64,000 nt of DNA from Molothrus aeneus (Eukaryota > Chordata > Aves > Passeriformes > Icteridae), in assembly GCF_037042795.1 (NCBI RefSeq), contig NW_027098790.1:186001-250000 (forward strand). Reading direction: 5' to 3'. The stretch's first letter is position 1; the number at the start of each line of letters is the position of its first letter. A model generated the notes under the pieces. The model had not been told where the DNA came from and searched no databases. It saw only the letters and a program-made list of their open reading frames with translations. Positions 48,465-58,486 of this stretch are shown here, in pieces. Both the position numbers and the translations under genes were made by a program.

Positions 48465-50900
48465 TTGGATGTTTTCTTTCCTGGCAGAGTTTCTCCTTGC
48501 AAGATATGGTGGAAAAGCTTTTTGCTGAGTGTAGAGCGGCAAGACACGCAGAAGACGCAGATACGCAGCTCTCCGAAGCTAAGTGCCGGTCCCGGGCTTC
48601 TTTCGGCACAAACCGCTCTCAGGAGCTCCCTGCGCTCGCCACAATGCTCTGTGTGCGAAGAAGCCGCTTCTTCGCCTGCGGGAGAATCGGCGAGCGGCAG
48701 CTTCCCAAAGGCGAAGATGCAAGCTGCAGCACACAGGCACAGTGTGGGCAGCCTTCAGACTTAGAGAAAACAGTACTTTACCACTCTCCTGCCTTATCCA
48801 TGGTTATTCTATTGGAAAAGAACGAGTTTTGGACAACTACCTTTCATTCTTGCCAAACTCTTTGCAGACCCCCGTGCAAGCTTTAGAACAAGATTTTGGA
48901 TGTTTTCTTTCCTGGCAGAGTTTCTCCTTGCAAGATATGGTGGAAAAGCTTTTGGCTGAGTGTAGAGCGGCAAGACACGCAGAAGACGCAGATACGCAGC
49001 TCTCCGAAGCTAAGTGCCGGTCCCGGGCTTCTTTCGGCACAAACCGCTCTCAGGAGCTCCCTGCGCTCGCCACAATGCTCTGTGTGCGAAGAAGCCGCTT
49101 CTTCGCCTCCGGGAGAATCGGCGAGCGGCAGCTTCGCAAAGGCGAAGATGCAAGCTGCAGCACACAGGCACAGTGTGGGCAGCCTTCAGACTTAGAGAAA
49201 ACAGTACTTTACCACTCTCCTGCCTTTTCCATGGTTATTCTATTGGAAAAGAACGAGTTTTGGACAACTACCTTTCATTCTTGCCAAACTCTTTGCAGAC
49301 CCCCGTGCAAGCTTTAGAACCAGATTTTGGATGTTTTCTTTCCTGGCAGAGTTTCTCCTTGCAAGATATGGTGGAAAAGCTTTTTGCTGAGTAGAGCGGC
49401 AAGACACGCAGAAGACGCAGATACGCAGCTCTCCGAAGCTAAGTGCCGGTCCCGGGCTTCTTTCGGCACAAACCGCTCTCAGGAGCTCCCTGCGCTCGCC
49501 ACAATGCTCTGTGTGCGAAGAAGCCGCTTCTTCGCCTGCGGGAGAATCGGCGAGCGGCAGCTTCCCAAAGGCGAAGATGCAAGCTGCAGCACACAGGCAC
49601 AGTGTGGGCAGCCTTCAGACTTAGAGAAAACAGTACTTTACCACTCTCCTGCCTTATCCATGGTTATTCTATTGGAAAAGAACGAGTTTTGGACAACTAC
49701 CTTTCATTCTTGCCAAACTCTTTGCAGACCCCCGTGCAAGCTTTAGAACAAGATTTTGGATGTTTTCTTTCCTGGCAGAGTTTCTCCTTGCAAGATATGG
49801 TGGAAAAGCTTTTGGCTGAGTGTAGAGCGGCAAGACACGCAGAAGACGCAGATACGCAGCTCTCCGAAGCTAAGTGCCGGTCCCGGGCTTCTTTCGGCAC
49901 AAACCGCTCTCAGGAGCTCCCTGCGCTCGCCACAATGCTCTGTGTGCGAAGAAGCCGCTTCTTCGCCTGCGGGAGAATCGGCGAGCGGCAGCTTCCCAAA
50001 GGCGAAGATGCAAGCTGCGGCACACAGGCACAGTGTGGGCAGCCTTCAGACTTAGAGAAAACAGTACTTTACCACTCTCCTGCCTTTTCCATGGTTATTC
50101 TATTGGAAAAGAACGAGTTTTGGACAACTACCTTTCATTCTTGCCAAACTCTTTGCAGACCCCCGTGCAAGCTTTAGAACAAGATTTTGGATGTTTTCTT
50201 TCCTGGCAGAGTTTCTCCTTGCAAGATATGGTGGAAAAGCTTTTGGCTGAGTGTAGAGCGGCAAGACACGCAGAAGACGCAGATACGCAGCTCTCCGAAG
50301 CTAAGTGCCGGTCCCGGGCTTCTTTCGGCACAAACCGCTCTCAGGAGCTCCCTGCGCTCGCCACAATGCTCTGTGTGCGAAGAAGCCGCTTCTTCGCCTG
50401 CGGGAGAATCGGCGAGCGGCAGCTTCCCAAAGGCGAAGATGCAAGCTGCAGCACACAGGCACAGTGTGGGCAGCCTTCAGACTTAGAGAAAACAGTACTT
50501 TACCACTCTCCTGCCTTATCCATGGTTATTCTATTGGAAAAGAACGAGTTTTGGACAACTACCTTTCATTCTTGCCAAACTCTTTGCAGACCCCCGTGCA
50601 AGCTTTAGAACAAGATTTTGGATGTTTTCTTTCCTGGCAGAGTTTCTCCTTGCAAGATATGGTGGAAAAGCTTTTGGCTGAGTGTAGAGCGGCAAGACAC
50701 GCAGAAGACGCAGATACGCAGCTCTCCGAAGCTAAGTGCCGGTCCCGGGCTTCTTTCGGCACAAACCGCTCTCAGGAGCTCCCTGCGCTCGCCACAATGC
50801 TCTGTGTGCGAAGAAGCCGCTTCTTCGCCTCCGGGAGAATCGGCGAGCGGCAGCTTCCCAAAGGCGAAGATGCAAGCTGCAGCACGCAGGCACAGTGTGG
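48465..50900 (+). repeat. Dimeric (862-bp) satellite sub-period
   Basis: Two variants alternate: gccttAtcc occurs in every second monomer at 48,796, 49,656 and 50,518, and cctGcggg/ctgcGgcac states co-vary with it. The spacing is 862 bp except where a two-base deletion near 49,392 (gctgagtagagc) shortens one dimer to 860. This is a short higher-order unit separate from the 12-mer. Confidence 0.65.
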
Positions 50901-52990
50901 GCAGCCTTCAGACTTAGAGAAAACAGTACTTTACCACTCTCCTGCCTTTTCCATGGTTATTCTATTGGAAAAGAACGAGTTTTGGACAACTACCTTTCAT
51001 TCTTGCCAAACTCTTTGCAGACCCCCGTGCAAGCTTTAGAACCAGATTTTGGATGTTTTCTTTCCTGGCAGAGTTTCTCCTTGCAAGATATGGTGGAAAA
51101 GCTTTTTGCTGAGTGTAGAGCGGCAAGACACGCAGAAGACGCAGATACGCAGCTCTCCGAAGCTAAGTGCCGGTCCCGGGCTTCTTTCGGCACAAACCGC
51201 TCTCAGGAGCTCCCTGCGCTCGCCACAATGCTCTGTGTGCGAAGAAGCCGCTTCTTCGCCTCCGGGAGAATCGGCGAGCGGCAGCTTCCCAAAGGCGAAG
51301 ATGCAAGCTGCAGCACACAGGCACAGTGTGGGCAGCCTTCAGACTTAGAGAAAACAGTACTTTACCACTCTCCTGCCTTTTCCATGGTTATTCTATTGGA
51401 AAAGAACGAGTTTTGGACAACTACCTTTCATTCTTGCCAAACTCTTTGCAGACCCCCGTGCAAGCTTTAGAACAAGATTTTGGATGTTTTCTTTCCTGGC
51501 AGAGTTTCTCCTTGCAAGATATGGTGGAAAAGCTTTTGGCTGAGTGTAGAGCGGCAAGACACGCAGAAGACGCAGATACGCAGCTCTCCGAAGCTAAGTG
51601 CCGGTCCCGGGCTTCTTTCGGCACAAACCGCTCTCAGGAGCTCCCTGCGCTCGCCACAATGCTCTGTGTGCGAAGAAGCCGCTTCTTCGCCTCCGGGAGA
51701 ATCGGCGAGCGGCAACTTCCCAAAGGCGAAGATGCAAGCTGCGGCACACAGGCACAGTGTGGGCAGCCTTCAGACTTAGAGAAAACAGTACTTTACCACT
51801 CTCCTGCCTTTTCCATGGTTATTCTATTGGAAAAGAACGAGTTTTGGACAACTACCTTTCATTCTTGCCAAACTCTTTGCAGACCCCCGTGCAAGCTTTA
51901 GAACAAGATTTTGGATGTTTTCTTTCCTGGCAGAGTTTCTCCTTGCAAGATATGGTGGAAAAGCTTTTGGCTGAGTGTAGAGCGGCAAGACACGCAGAAG
52001 ACGCAGATACGCAGCTCTCCGAAGCTAAGTGCCGGTCCCGGGCTTCTTTCGGCACAAACCGCTCTCAGGAGCTCCCTGCGCTCGCCACAATGCTCTGTGT
52101 GCGAAGAAGCCGCTTCTTCGCCTGCGGGAGAATCGGCGAGCGGCAGCTTCCCAAAGGCGAAGATGCAAGCTGCGGCACACAGGCACAGTGTGGGCAGCCT
52201 TCAGACTTAGAGAAAACAGTACTTTACCACTCTCCTGCCTTTTCCATGGTTATTCTATTGGAAAAGAACGAGTTTTGGACAACTACCTTTCATTCTTGCC
52301 AAACTCTTTGCAGACCCCCGTGCAAGCTTTAGAACAAGATTTTGGATGTTTTCTTTCCTGTCAGAGTTTCTCCTTGCAAGATATGGTGGAAAAGCTTTTG
52401 GCTGAGTGTAGAGCGGCAAGACACGCAGAAGACGCAGATACGCAGCTCTCCGAAGCTAAGTGCCGGTCCCGGGCTTCTTTCGGCACAAACCGCTCTCAGG
52501 AGCTCCCTGCGCTCGCCACAATGCTCTGTGTGCGAAGAAGCCGCTTCTTCGCCTGCGGGAGAATCGGCGAGCGGCAGCTTCCCAAAGGCGAAGATGCAAG
52601 CTGCGGCACACAGGCACAGTGTGGGCAGCCTTCAGACTTAGAGAAAACAGTACTTTACCACTCTCCTGCCTTTTCCATGGTTATTCTATTGGAAAAGAAC
52701 GAGTTTTGGACAACTACCTTTCATTCTTGCCAAACTCTTTGCAGACCCCCGTGCAAGCTTTAGAACAAGATTTTGGATGTTTTCTTTCCTGTCAGAGTTT
52801 CTCCTTGCAAGATATGGTGGAAAAGCTTTTGGCTGAGTGTAGAGCGGCAAGACACGCAGAAGACGCAGATACGCAGCTCTCCGAAGCTAAGTGCCGGTCC
52901 CGGGCTTCTTTCGGCACAAACCGCTCTCAGGAGCTCCCTGCGCTCGCCACAATGCTCTGTGTGCGAAGAAGCCGCTTCTTCGCCTGCGGG

Positions 52991-53144
52991 GGACTCGGCT
53001 AAGAGCAGCTTCCGAAACGCGACAAACAAATATTAACAACACGGCGTTGTGTCCTGGGCGTCTTTCGGCACAAGCGCCCCACCGGAACGTACCGCCAGCG
53101 GCACAATGCATTGTGTGTGAAGAACTCCCTTCGCCTCCAGGGAA
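52991..53144 (+). repeat. Diverged, internally deleted satellite monomer at the array edge
   Basis: After cgcctgcggg the sequence still follows the monomer with many substitutions (tcggc, gcagcttcc and aaa are retained to about 53,021). It then skips most of a unit and resumes at 53,051-53,144, where gtcctgggcgtctttcggc matches gtcccgggcttctttcggc and cacaatgcattgtgtgtga matches cacaatgctctgtgtgcga, ending at cgcctccagggaa. About 27 bases between the two pieces show no clear match. The dyad arms have decayed here (gtgaagaactcccttcgc). This is the expected look of an old monomer stranded outside the homogenised array. Confidence 0.8.
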
Positions 53145-53168
53145 CTGAAAGAAGAAGCCTAAGCTTAA
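53145..53168. other. Satellite/provirus junction zone
   Basis: These 24 bases lie between the last recognisable satellite similarity and the point where the env reading frame opens, just after the in-frame stop TAA at 53,166-53,168. They cannot be assigned to either element. Confidence 0.5.
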
Positions 53169-53726
53169 AACGCCTTTGCCTCAATTGTGTACTGGTTTGG
53201 GCGCTCCTCTCTATTAATTGCGCCACTCCTGACAGCAGGTGTCGCTGTTGGTCAAGCTTTGAGTTTGCTTATTAAGTTGCGATGCTGGGTGGTCAAACAA
53301 CTCAAGGTAAGATCAGCGATTTTAAATCAGGTTCTCACTGGTGTAGATACCATTAGTCATTGCACACTGCAAAATAATGCTGCTCTAGCTTTCTTGTTAG
53401 CACATGGGCAAGAGTGTGAGGATTTGGAAGGAATGTGTTTTTTGAACCTCTCTAACCATTCTGCAGTCATTCACTGGAAACTCAAACAAGGACAAGATAA
53501 CATGAAGAAATTGATTGGGAATGAGAGGGTTACGCCTGAATGGTTTGAGAGATGGGAAACAACTCGATGGTTGAAAGATCTTGTAAAGGGAACTTTGTTG
53601 TTACTAGTAGTCATTATTATATTGCTTCTTGTTATTCCATGCATCATGAAACTGGTGAGCCTCTTGGAAGAAAATAGGGTGGGAAAGGGTTTAGCTGGTG
53701 CAAGACGAAGAAGGGGGAAATTGTAG
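53169..53726 (+). pseudogene. env: 5'-truncated endogenous retrovirus env, transmembrane (TM) subunit
   Basis: The frame is open from 53,169 to the TAG at 53,724-53,726 with no internal stop. There is no ATG at its head; the first possible alternative start is GTG at 53,187, and I number residues from there (179). What is visible: a hydrophobic, Gly/Ala-rich stretch at about residues 9-29; a helical region with a conserved-looking LQNxAAL core from 61; a CX6C motif at Cys77-Cys84; two N-glycosylation sequons at 87-89 and 90-92; a Trp-rich membrane-proximal stretch (119-128); a membrane anchor at about 136-151; and a short basic tail (RRRR at 173-176). This is the layout of a retroviral fusion-protein TM subunit, closest by eye to avian alpharetrovirus-like env. 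The surface subunit, gag and pol are absent, so the gene is a fragment. Phe85 stands where CX6CC-type TM proteins have a third Cys. It is not expected to make a functional envelope. Confidence 0.85.
53707..53720 (+). promoter_or_regulatory. Retroviral polypurine tract
   Basis: A 14-base all-purine run, gaagaagggggaaa, lies one base before the TGTAG that begins the LTR. Retroviruses use this tract to prime plus-strand DNA. It overlaps the last codons of env. Confidence 0.8.
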
Positions 53727-54108
53727 CAATGTATCTGAACCTCTTAGACTAAAGGGTGCACCAGCCATCCAGCTGGAATATGTTCTTATCAGAATTTTCT
53801 CAGAGCCCTCTGGAATTCATCAAGGTTACTAAGACATAAGCCGTGCTAAAATAAGAAAGAGAAGCTGAGAAACCAAATTCCAAGACTACAAGAACTCGAT
53901 AACGGGGGGCAGCAAAGCGCCTGGACTGTAACCAAACGTATCTTCTGAGAGGTGCACACAGAATGCGTGGACATAACAAAGGCACCAAGATAAAAATGCG
54001 GGCCTAGCGTGTGCAGAGATTTAGAATGTGTAAGTGCATCATGTCAACAATCAACGGCTTCTGCTTAATCCTCTTGCTCCGTTGTCCTGGAGTCCTGAAT
54101 TTCCCACA
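53722..54108 (+). mobile_element. 3' LTR of the truncated provirus
   Basis: The left end TGTAG immediately follows the polypurine tract, and the right end is proposed at CCACA (54,104-54,108), giving a TGT...ACA element of about 387 bp with short imperfect terminal inverted repeats. The env stop codon TAG lies at LTR positions 3-5. A TATA-like GATAAAAA lies at 53,989-53,996. I see no AATAAA inside, so the R/U5 boundary is unassigned. No second LTR or target-site duplication can be checked because the 5' half of the provirus is missing. The left boundary is secure; the right boundary is a best guess. Confidence 0.65.
53989..53996 (+). promoter_or_regulatory. TATA-like box in the LTR
   Basis: GATAAAAA lies about 267 bases into the LTR, a plausible U3 promoter position. 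There is no independent evidence of activity. Confidence 0.4.
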
Positions 54109-54113
54109 AGGAA

Positions 54114-54131
54114 AGCCCTACTAAAAGGGCT
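54114..54131. other. Short hairpin just after the LTR
   Basis: AGCCCT and AGGGCT form a 6-bp stem around a 6-base loop (ACTAAA). It lies a few bases beyond the proposed LTR end and could mean the LTR extends further than marked. Confidence 0.4.
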
Positions 54132-55070
54132 CTGATTTTAATGATAGTTGCTGTCTAGACGATGAATAATGGGAAGAGTTCTTTCAAATCCTTCCCTCGC
54201 TGACATCTGTAAGTTTCATCTTTTCCTGATTGTACTGGTGGCTATACATTAGTTATGACTAGAAAGGAATGAGTTTTAGGGATATGTTGCAAGGAAATTG
54301 GTAGCTCTGCTTCCATTTCCATTGTCTAAGAAGAATTCTGATTAGTTTTGGACTTTTCATAGACCTCTGACTAGATTGCATTTGTCTTTGATTGAGCCCG
54401 TAAATTTTAGGCTACTAGGCTTGACCAATGGATAGAAAAGGGAAAGTCACACAGCTTAGGTGGTTCCCTTGTCAACAACTTCTCAATAGTAGGGCGATTT
54501 CTGTCCTCAAGTTTGTTACTTCAGCTAGCAGATTATGCTCACTCCAAAAGAAGGTGAGAAGTTTGCTACCCTAAATGGTCCGATAATTCTTCCTGCTTCT
54601 TTGTGACTCTTTTGTATGACTGGATTCTGTATTATTGGAGTTTGTTATAAAAAGTTGGATTAAATTGCGTGCGTCCGCTCTTGGGGGAAACAGTATTTAG
54701 CCAATAACATCTAGGCTTTTATCGACCTGAGATTGTCTGAACGGACGGGACGCTTTAAACACAGTAATTCCTGCTAGTTCCAATTCCATTTTTAGACTCG
54801 ACAAACCGAATGGTAAACCTGCACCAGTAGGGAGGGACATTGGACTTTCTCCTTTTTAGAGAGAAACTAATGAAAAAGTTTCAGCAGAATCATAGCAGGC
54901 TGTAAAATAAGAAAAGCATCATGAAAAGAGGCCAATCCTATCCTCTTAGTATTGCTAGTTGTGATTGGACATGAATGAAACATGTCAACTCTGTGTTCCT
55001 GGGTATCACATCAGTAACAGCTACTTCAGCTGCTGTAGTTGTCTCCTAAAGCTAAGAACAGAATCCAAAG
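54132..55070. other. Unannotated sequence
   Basis: No long frame, RNA gene or recognised repeat is visible. A TATAAAA at about 54,648 is followed by a GC-richer stretch (gcgtgcgtccgctcttg); this could be a core promoter or part of an older LTR, but nothing else supports either reading. Confidence 0.5.
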
Positions 55071-55094
55071 AATTGTGATTCCATGGTCACAATT
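55071..55094. other. Inverted repeat around an NcoI palindrome
   Basis: AATTGTGA (55,071-55,078) and TCACAATT (55,087-55,094) are exact reverse complements flanking ttCCATGG. The element is symmetric and of unknown role. Confidence 0.7.
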
Positions 55095-55195
55095 CACCCT
55101 GTGATGGTGACAGGTGAAAAAGGAGTGGAAGGTGCGCGGGTAAATTAACTTGAATGGCCTATCTAAATCAGCAGCCACTGATTTCCTGAAAACTT

Positions 55196-55217
55196 CAACA
55201 GGTCAGTTGACCTGTTG
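55196..55217. other. Perfect 10-bp inverted repeat containing AGGTCA/TGACCT
   Basis: CAACAGGTCA and TGACCTGTTG are separated by GT, giving a 22-bp dyad. It contains inverted nuclear-receptor-type half-sites spaced by two bases. The arrangement could be a receptor-binding element, but two-base spacing is not the classic estrogen-response spacing of three, so the functional reading is weak. Confidence 0.55.
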
Positions 55218-58200
55218 GGATTCTTTTAATCCATGGTCATGTTTTTCTTGGGATTCTTGTAACCTTTCCCCATTCGTTCAGCCTTTGCCCTCAAGCCTTT
55301 GCTGACATTTCAAGTATCTCGACAAGCTGGAAATGTGTTGTCTTTCTTTATCATGTCATAATTCCCTTCAAAGGGTTGTTTGCCTCAAGTCTTATTTTTG
55401 CTGGTTTTCTGCTAGTTCATTGTCAGAGGGCAGCAGGTGCTTTGTAAGAGCAAGTACACAATCCTATAGCTTGCTTTTCTTTTGATTTGGCCTGTCTAGA
55501 AAACTGAAGGACTGAACATTTCCGACAGGATTTTCTCTCCCCATTATGTTTCACCGGAAGGGCAGATGCAAATCATCTACTTAAACTCTTGGCACGGAAA
55601 AAAGTAGTGGTTTGCTGCTGCATATAGGTAGAAGCTTACAAAAGGAAGGCCTTGGGCTGAGGCCCGATACTTTGGCTAAGCAGAAAAGGACTATGGGAAG
55701 GTGAGGCCGCTGAATCAGAGGTAGATCAACAAGTTCTAGAATCGTCACGTGTTCACAGCGTGGTGTAGGATGGTTGGTTGAATGAATTTTGTTATGGCTT
55801 AAAGCTATGGAACTGATAAAGGCCTGAGTGCTTCAAAAGCCTGGTTTTTGCAAAAAAGCAGCTCTCCTCTGCACCTGCCTGGGGACTCTGCATCACTAGG
55901 GACCCTCACTCCCAGTTTGCCAAGGAGATGATCAGTAGGAATGTTGCAGAGCTGCCGTGTCCATATGAACGGAATGGCAAAGAGTGAAGCGGTGGGTATT
56001 TTTGGGCTTTAATACAATGCTGCTGCATTGGTGCCAGTTTAGTCGGTTTTCCATCAGTGGCCTTTCTGTCTAGAAGTACACTGCCCAGTCTTTCTAGCAT
56101 GTGATGCCATTTCCTTCCTGTTGTTTTAATACCTTCCTTCAGTTGAAAGGATGATACAATCTTTACATTTTGAAGATCCCTGTTAGGAAACACTATGCCA
56201 GAGGAGTCATTGCTCCCTTTTCTTCTGCCTCCTTTGTAATTTTCAGAGCCTCATTTCAAATTTCTGCTAATGTCGAGAAGAATACTGAGACTACTCAGCA
56301 GGGTTGACGCTCTCAGCTGCTTTCCTCTTTCATACTGCTTCATACTGTATGTGACTTAATGGCCTGGTTTTGTCATCCGCATTTTGCTGTGATCTGTGAA
56401 CACAAAAAGAAGTCTTTGTTTTTTGCAAGAACTACCCCTAGGAGGATTTGTGTTCCTTTTGATTTCTACGGTGTTAGCCCTGTTGCAGAAAAAAAGGAGA
56501 TTGTACCCTCTTCTTGTGCTCTCATTCCCTCCTCTCTGCTTTGCATGTCCTAGTTAATCTACTGCCATGACTCATTTGGCATCATCTCATAGTGCAAATT
56601 CTGCACAGTTTCATGGACTTACAAATGCCAGTTGCCAAGGAGCTTATATAACCATTCAAAGATTAAAGAATTGTAGGGCTGGGCAAGTCCAGCTGCTGAA
56701 ACTGGAAGTGGTTAAGTCATGCCATATTAAAGAGACAGAGCAAATCAGTTCATCTAGGACTTTCAACTGGACACCTCTGAGAATAACAGCTTGACAGCAA
56801 TGACACAGCCATCTTCCTAGCTGTATTCCAGAAAGAGAAAAGGGACACCTTCAATGGTTAAGATGTTTGGCATGAGAAAACAGCAAGAAATGTAGCACAA
56901 AATACTTGAGCCAGATAAAGTGCGTTTTTCTCGTGAGAATTTTGCAGTTGTTCTTTCTTGTCTGTGCCTTTACTTTTCACAGAAGACAGGGAGGGCGTTT
57001 AATTATTATTGTTCTTTTGTTTTCTATTCTTGGCCTCCCTCTTTCCACCTGCCATTAACAATTTTGCCTTGCTTTACTGGCTTCTCTTTCTTTACTTATA
57101 GAAGGTTACATGAGGTCCTCCAACCTTGTCATAAACATTCGCATACAGTGGAAAGGAGTAGAAGGTACATCTAAATGCACAAAACAGACCCAGAAAAAGA
57201 GAGGTTTTTTACAGTCTTCTGTGAGAACAAGATATCTTTGAACTGAGTAATGCTTTAACTTTTAGTCCACTCTTTACTATTATTACAAGTGTTTGGCCTT
57301 TAGTACATAGCCTTTGAAATCATCCAGCCCAATATTTTTGGCTAATTTTGTTTTATTTCTCTCGGGGACTTTGTTTCTTAAGGAATAGTCCAGAGCCAGA
57401 GCGTCCACGGTAGAGTTATGCTGCCATAATAAAAGCGTCGTAAATTCTGGTACAGTTTGTGCTGGTAATACGTCTAGGAAAGAAAGGTTTTACATCTTTT
57501 TTGACTTTCAAATGTAACCATTATTTGAAAAAGTTAAGAGTTGGGCTTTCCCCCCCTCCAAAATACTTCTCTCTGGAATGTTACTCAGGGATTACACATA
57601 AAAGCTCACCCTGTAAAATATGTTGCGGATAATCTGCAGTAAGCGCAGCTTAGCAGCTAGAGATGATTATGTGGGTTAAATGACATTCCTTCTGCGGTGA
57701 TGGAAACTCTGTCTACGCAGACATACTCAACAAAAGTTACCATGGCTTAGCTCCTCTCCTAAACTTCATGTGCATTTTCAAACTTTCCAAGAAGGTGAAT
57801 TCAAGCTCCTTCATTGCTCTCTGCTGGAGTCCCAAGAAAATATCAGTGTGCTTTTTGTCATTTACAGCTGTCATTGCTTAGCTCTTGAACATGAGACTCT
57901 CTCATGACTGATGAAAGTTGTCTAGTTAAGAGTGGGTCAAAGACACGCTCCTGCTCTAGAAGGAGATGAGAAGGTTTCTGCAGTCTTTGTCATCTCTACT
58001 GCTTGTGATTTCTATCCAAAACCAGTGGGAAGTTTTCTGAAGGCAGTCCAGAAGCTGGCAATATGGACAGCTTACAACCAAACACTTGCTGCACTGCTAT
58101 CACGGTGATACCAGGAAGGACTTAAAAAATTTAGAAGGGCAAAGAAAGCAGTTGGAAGGAAAAGAACATTAACCATTATTCCATTCTTCTAATATGTCCT

Positions 58201-58383
58201 CCTTTAAGTCATCATTTTCATGCAGTTTAACGGCTTGCGTTGGTATCCCTCAAAAGGAATCTGAGACAGAGTAAGCTTTTTAATGCAGTAGATGTGACAC
58301 GTGCAGGCCAAGTTGCCTTTGTTGACATCAAATGCCAATTATGCTTGAGCTACCCTTTGCTTAAGGTACTTCGCTTACACGAA
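55218..58383. other. Unannotated, apparently non-coding sequence
   Basis: The stretch is AT-leaning with frames of fewer than about 100 codons on either strand and no recognisable domains. An octamer ATGCAAAT (55,566-55,573), an AATAAAAG near 57,427 and a C-run near 57,551 are present, but each can occur by chance. I see no recognisable 3' end of a CR1-type element. Confidence 0.6.
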
Positions 58384-58486
58384 GAATTTTACTCATCATT
58401 GAGCAAATTTTGCTGTCATGATTGAGTAAATTTTATTCATGATAGAGTGAATTTTACTGTCACTCCGAATTTTACTGTCATGATTG
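58384..58486. repeat. Degenerate minisatellite of about 22 bp
   Basis: Five imperfect units built on gAATTTTaCTgtCATgATtGAG lie in tandem, beginning near 58,384, 58,404, 58,426, 58,448 and 58,466. Unit lengths vary (about 18-23 bases) and substitutions are frequent, so this is an old short array. It is unrelated to the 431-bp satellite. Confidence 0.75.

Larger units (their letters stand above)
1..52990 (+). repeat. 431-bp satellite tandem array (about 123 monomers)
   Basis: The same sequence recurs head-to-tail every 431 bases from the first base to about 52,990. The landmark around GTGCCGGTC appears at 312, 743, 1174 and so on to 52,891, which is 122 intervals with a net length change of only -3 bases. 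The array is open at the left edge. Neighbouring monomers differ at a handful of positions, which implies recent homogenisation by unequal exchange or conversion. No transposon, gene or inverted segment interrupts the array, and all monomers have the same orientation. Every frame closes within about two monomers because 431 is not divisible by 3, so I see no coding role. A long, uniform, uninterrupted array is typical of centromeric, pericentromeric or sex-chromosome heterochromatin; which of these applies cannot be told from the sequence. I do not recognise the monomer as a named satellite family. Confidence 0.98.
42600..52990 (+). repeat. Edge-proximal satellite subfamily
   Basis: Monomers in the last roughly 10 kb are enriched for variants that are rare or absent to the left: cctGcggg in place of cctCcggg (otherwise seen at 16,353), ctgcGgcac in place of ctgcAgcac, tttGgctgag, and gcagcAttc. 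Other private variants occur here, such as gccttAtcc (48,796; 49,656; 50,518) and cctgTcag in the final two copies. This subfamily structure fits reduced homogenisation toward an array margin. It overlaps the indel cluster and the dimeric stretch listed separately. Confidence 0.8.

Noticed and set aside
54648..54654. TATAAAA upstream of a GC-richer stretch, as a possible promoter or second LTR
   Set aside because: No LTR termini, polyadenylation signal or downstream exon could be identified around it.
55566..55573. Octamer motif ATGCAAAT
   Set aside because: A single 8-bp match in about 10 kb of unique sequence is close to chance expectation.
55906..56193. 95-codon minus-strand frame
   Set aside because: No recognised domain, no splice or promoter context; length within chance for AT-moderate DNA.
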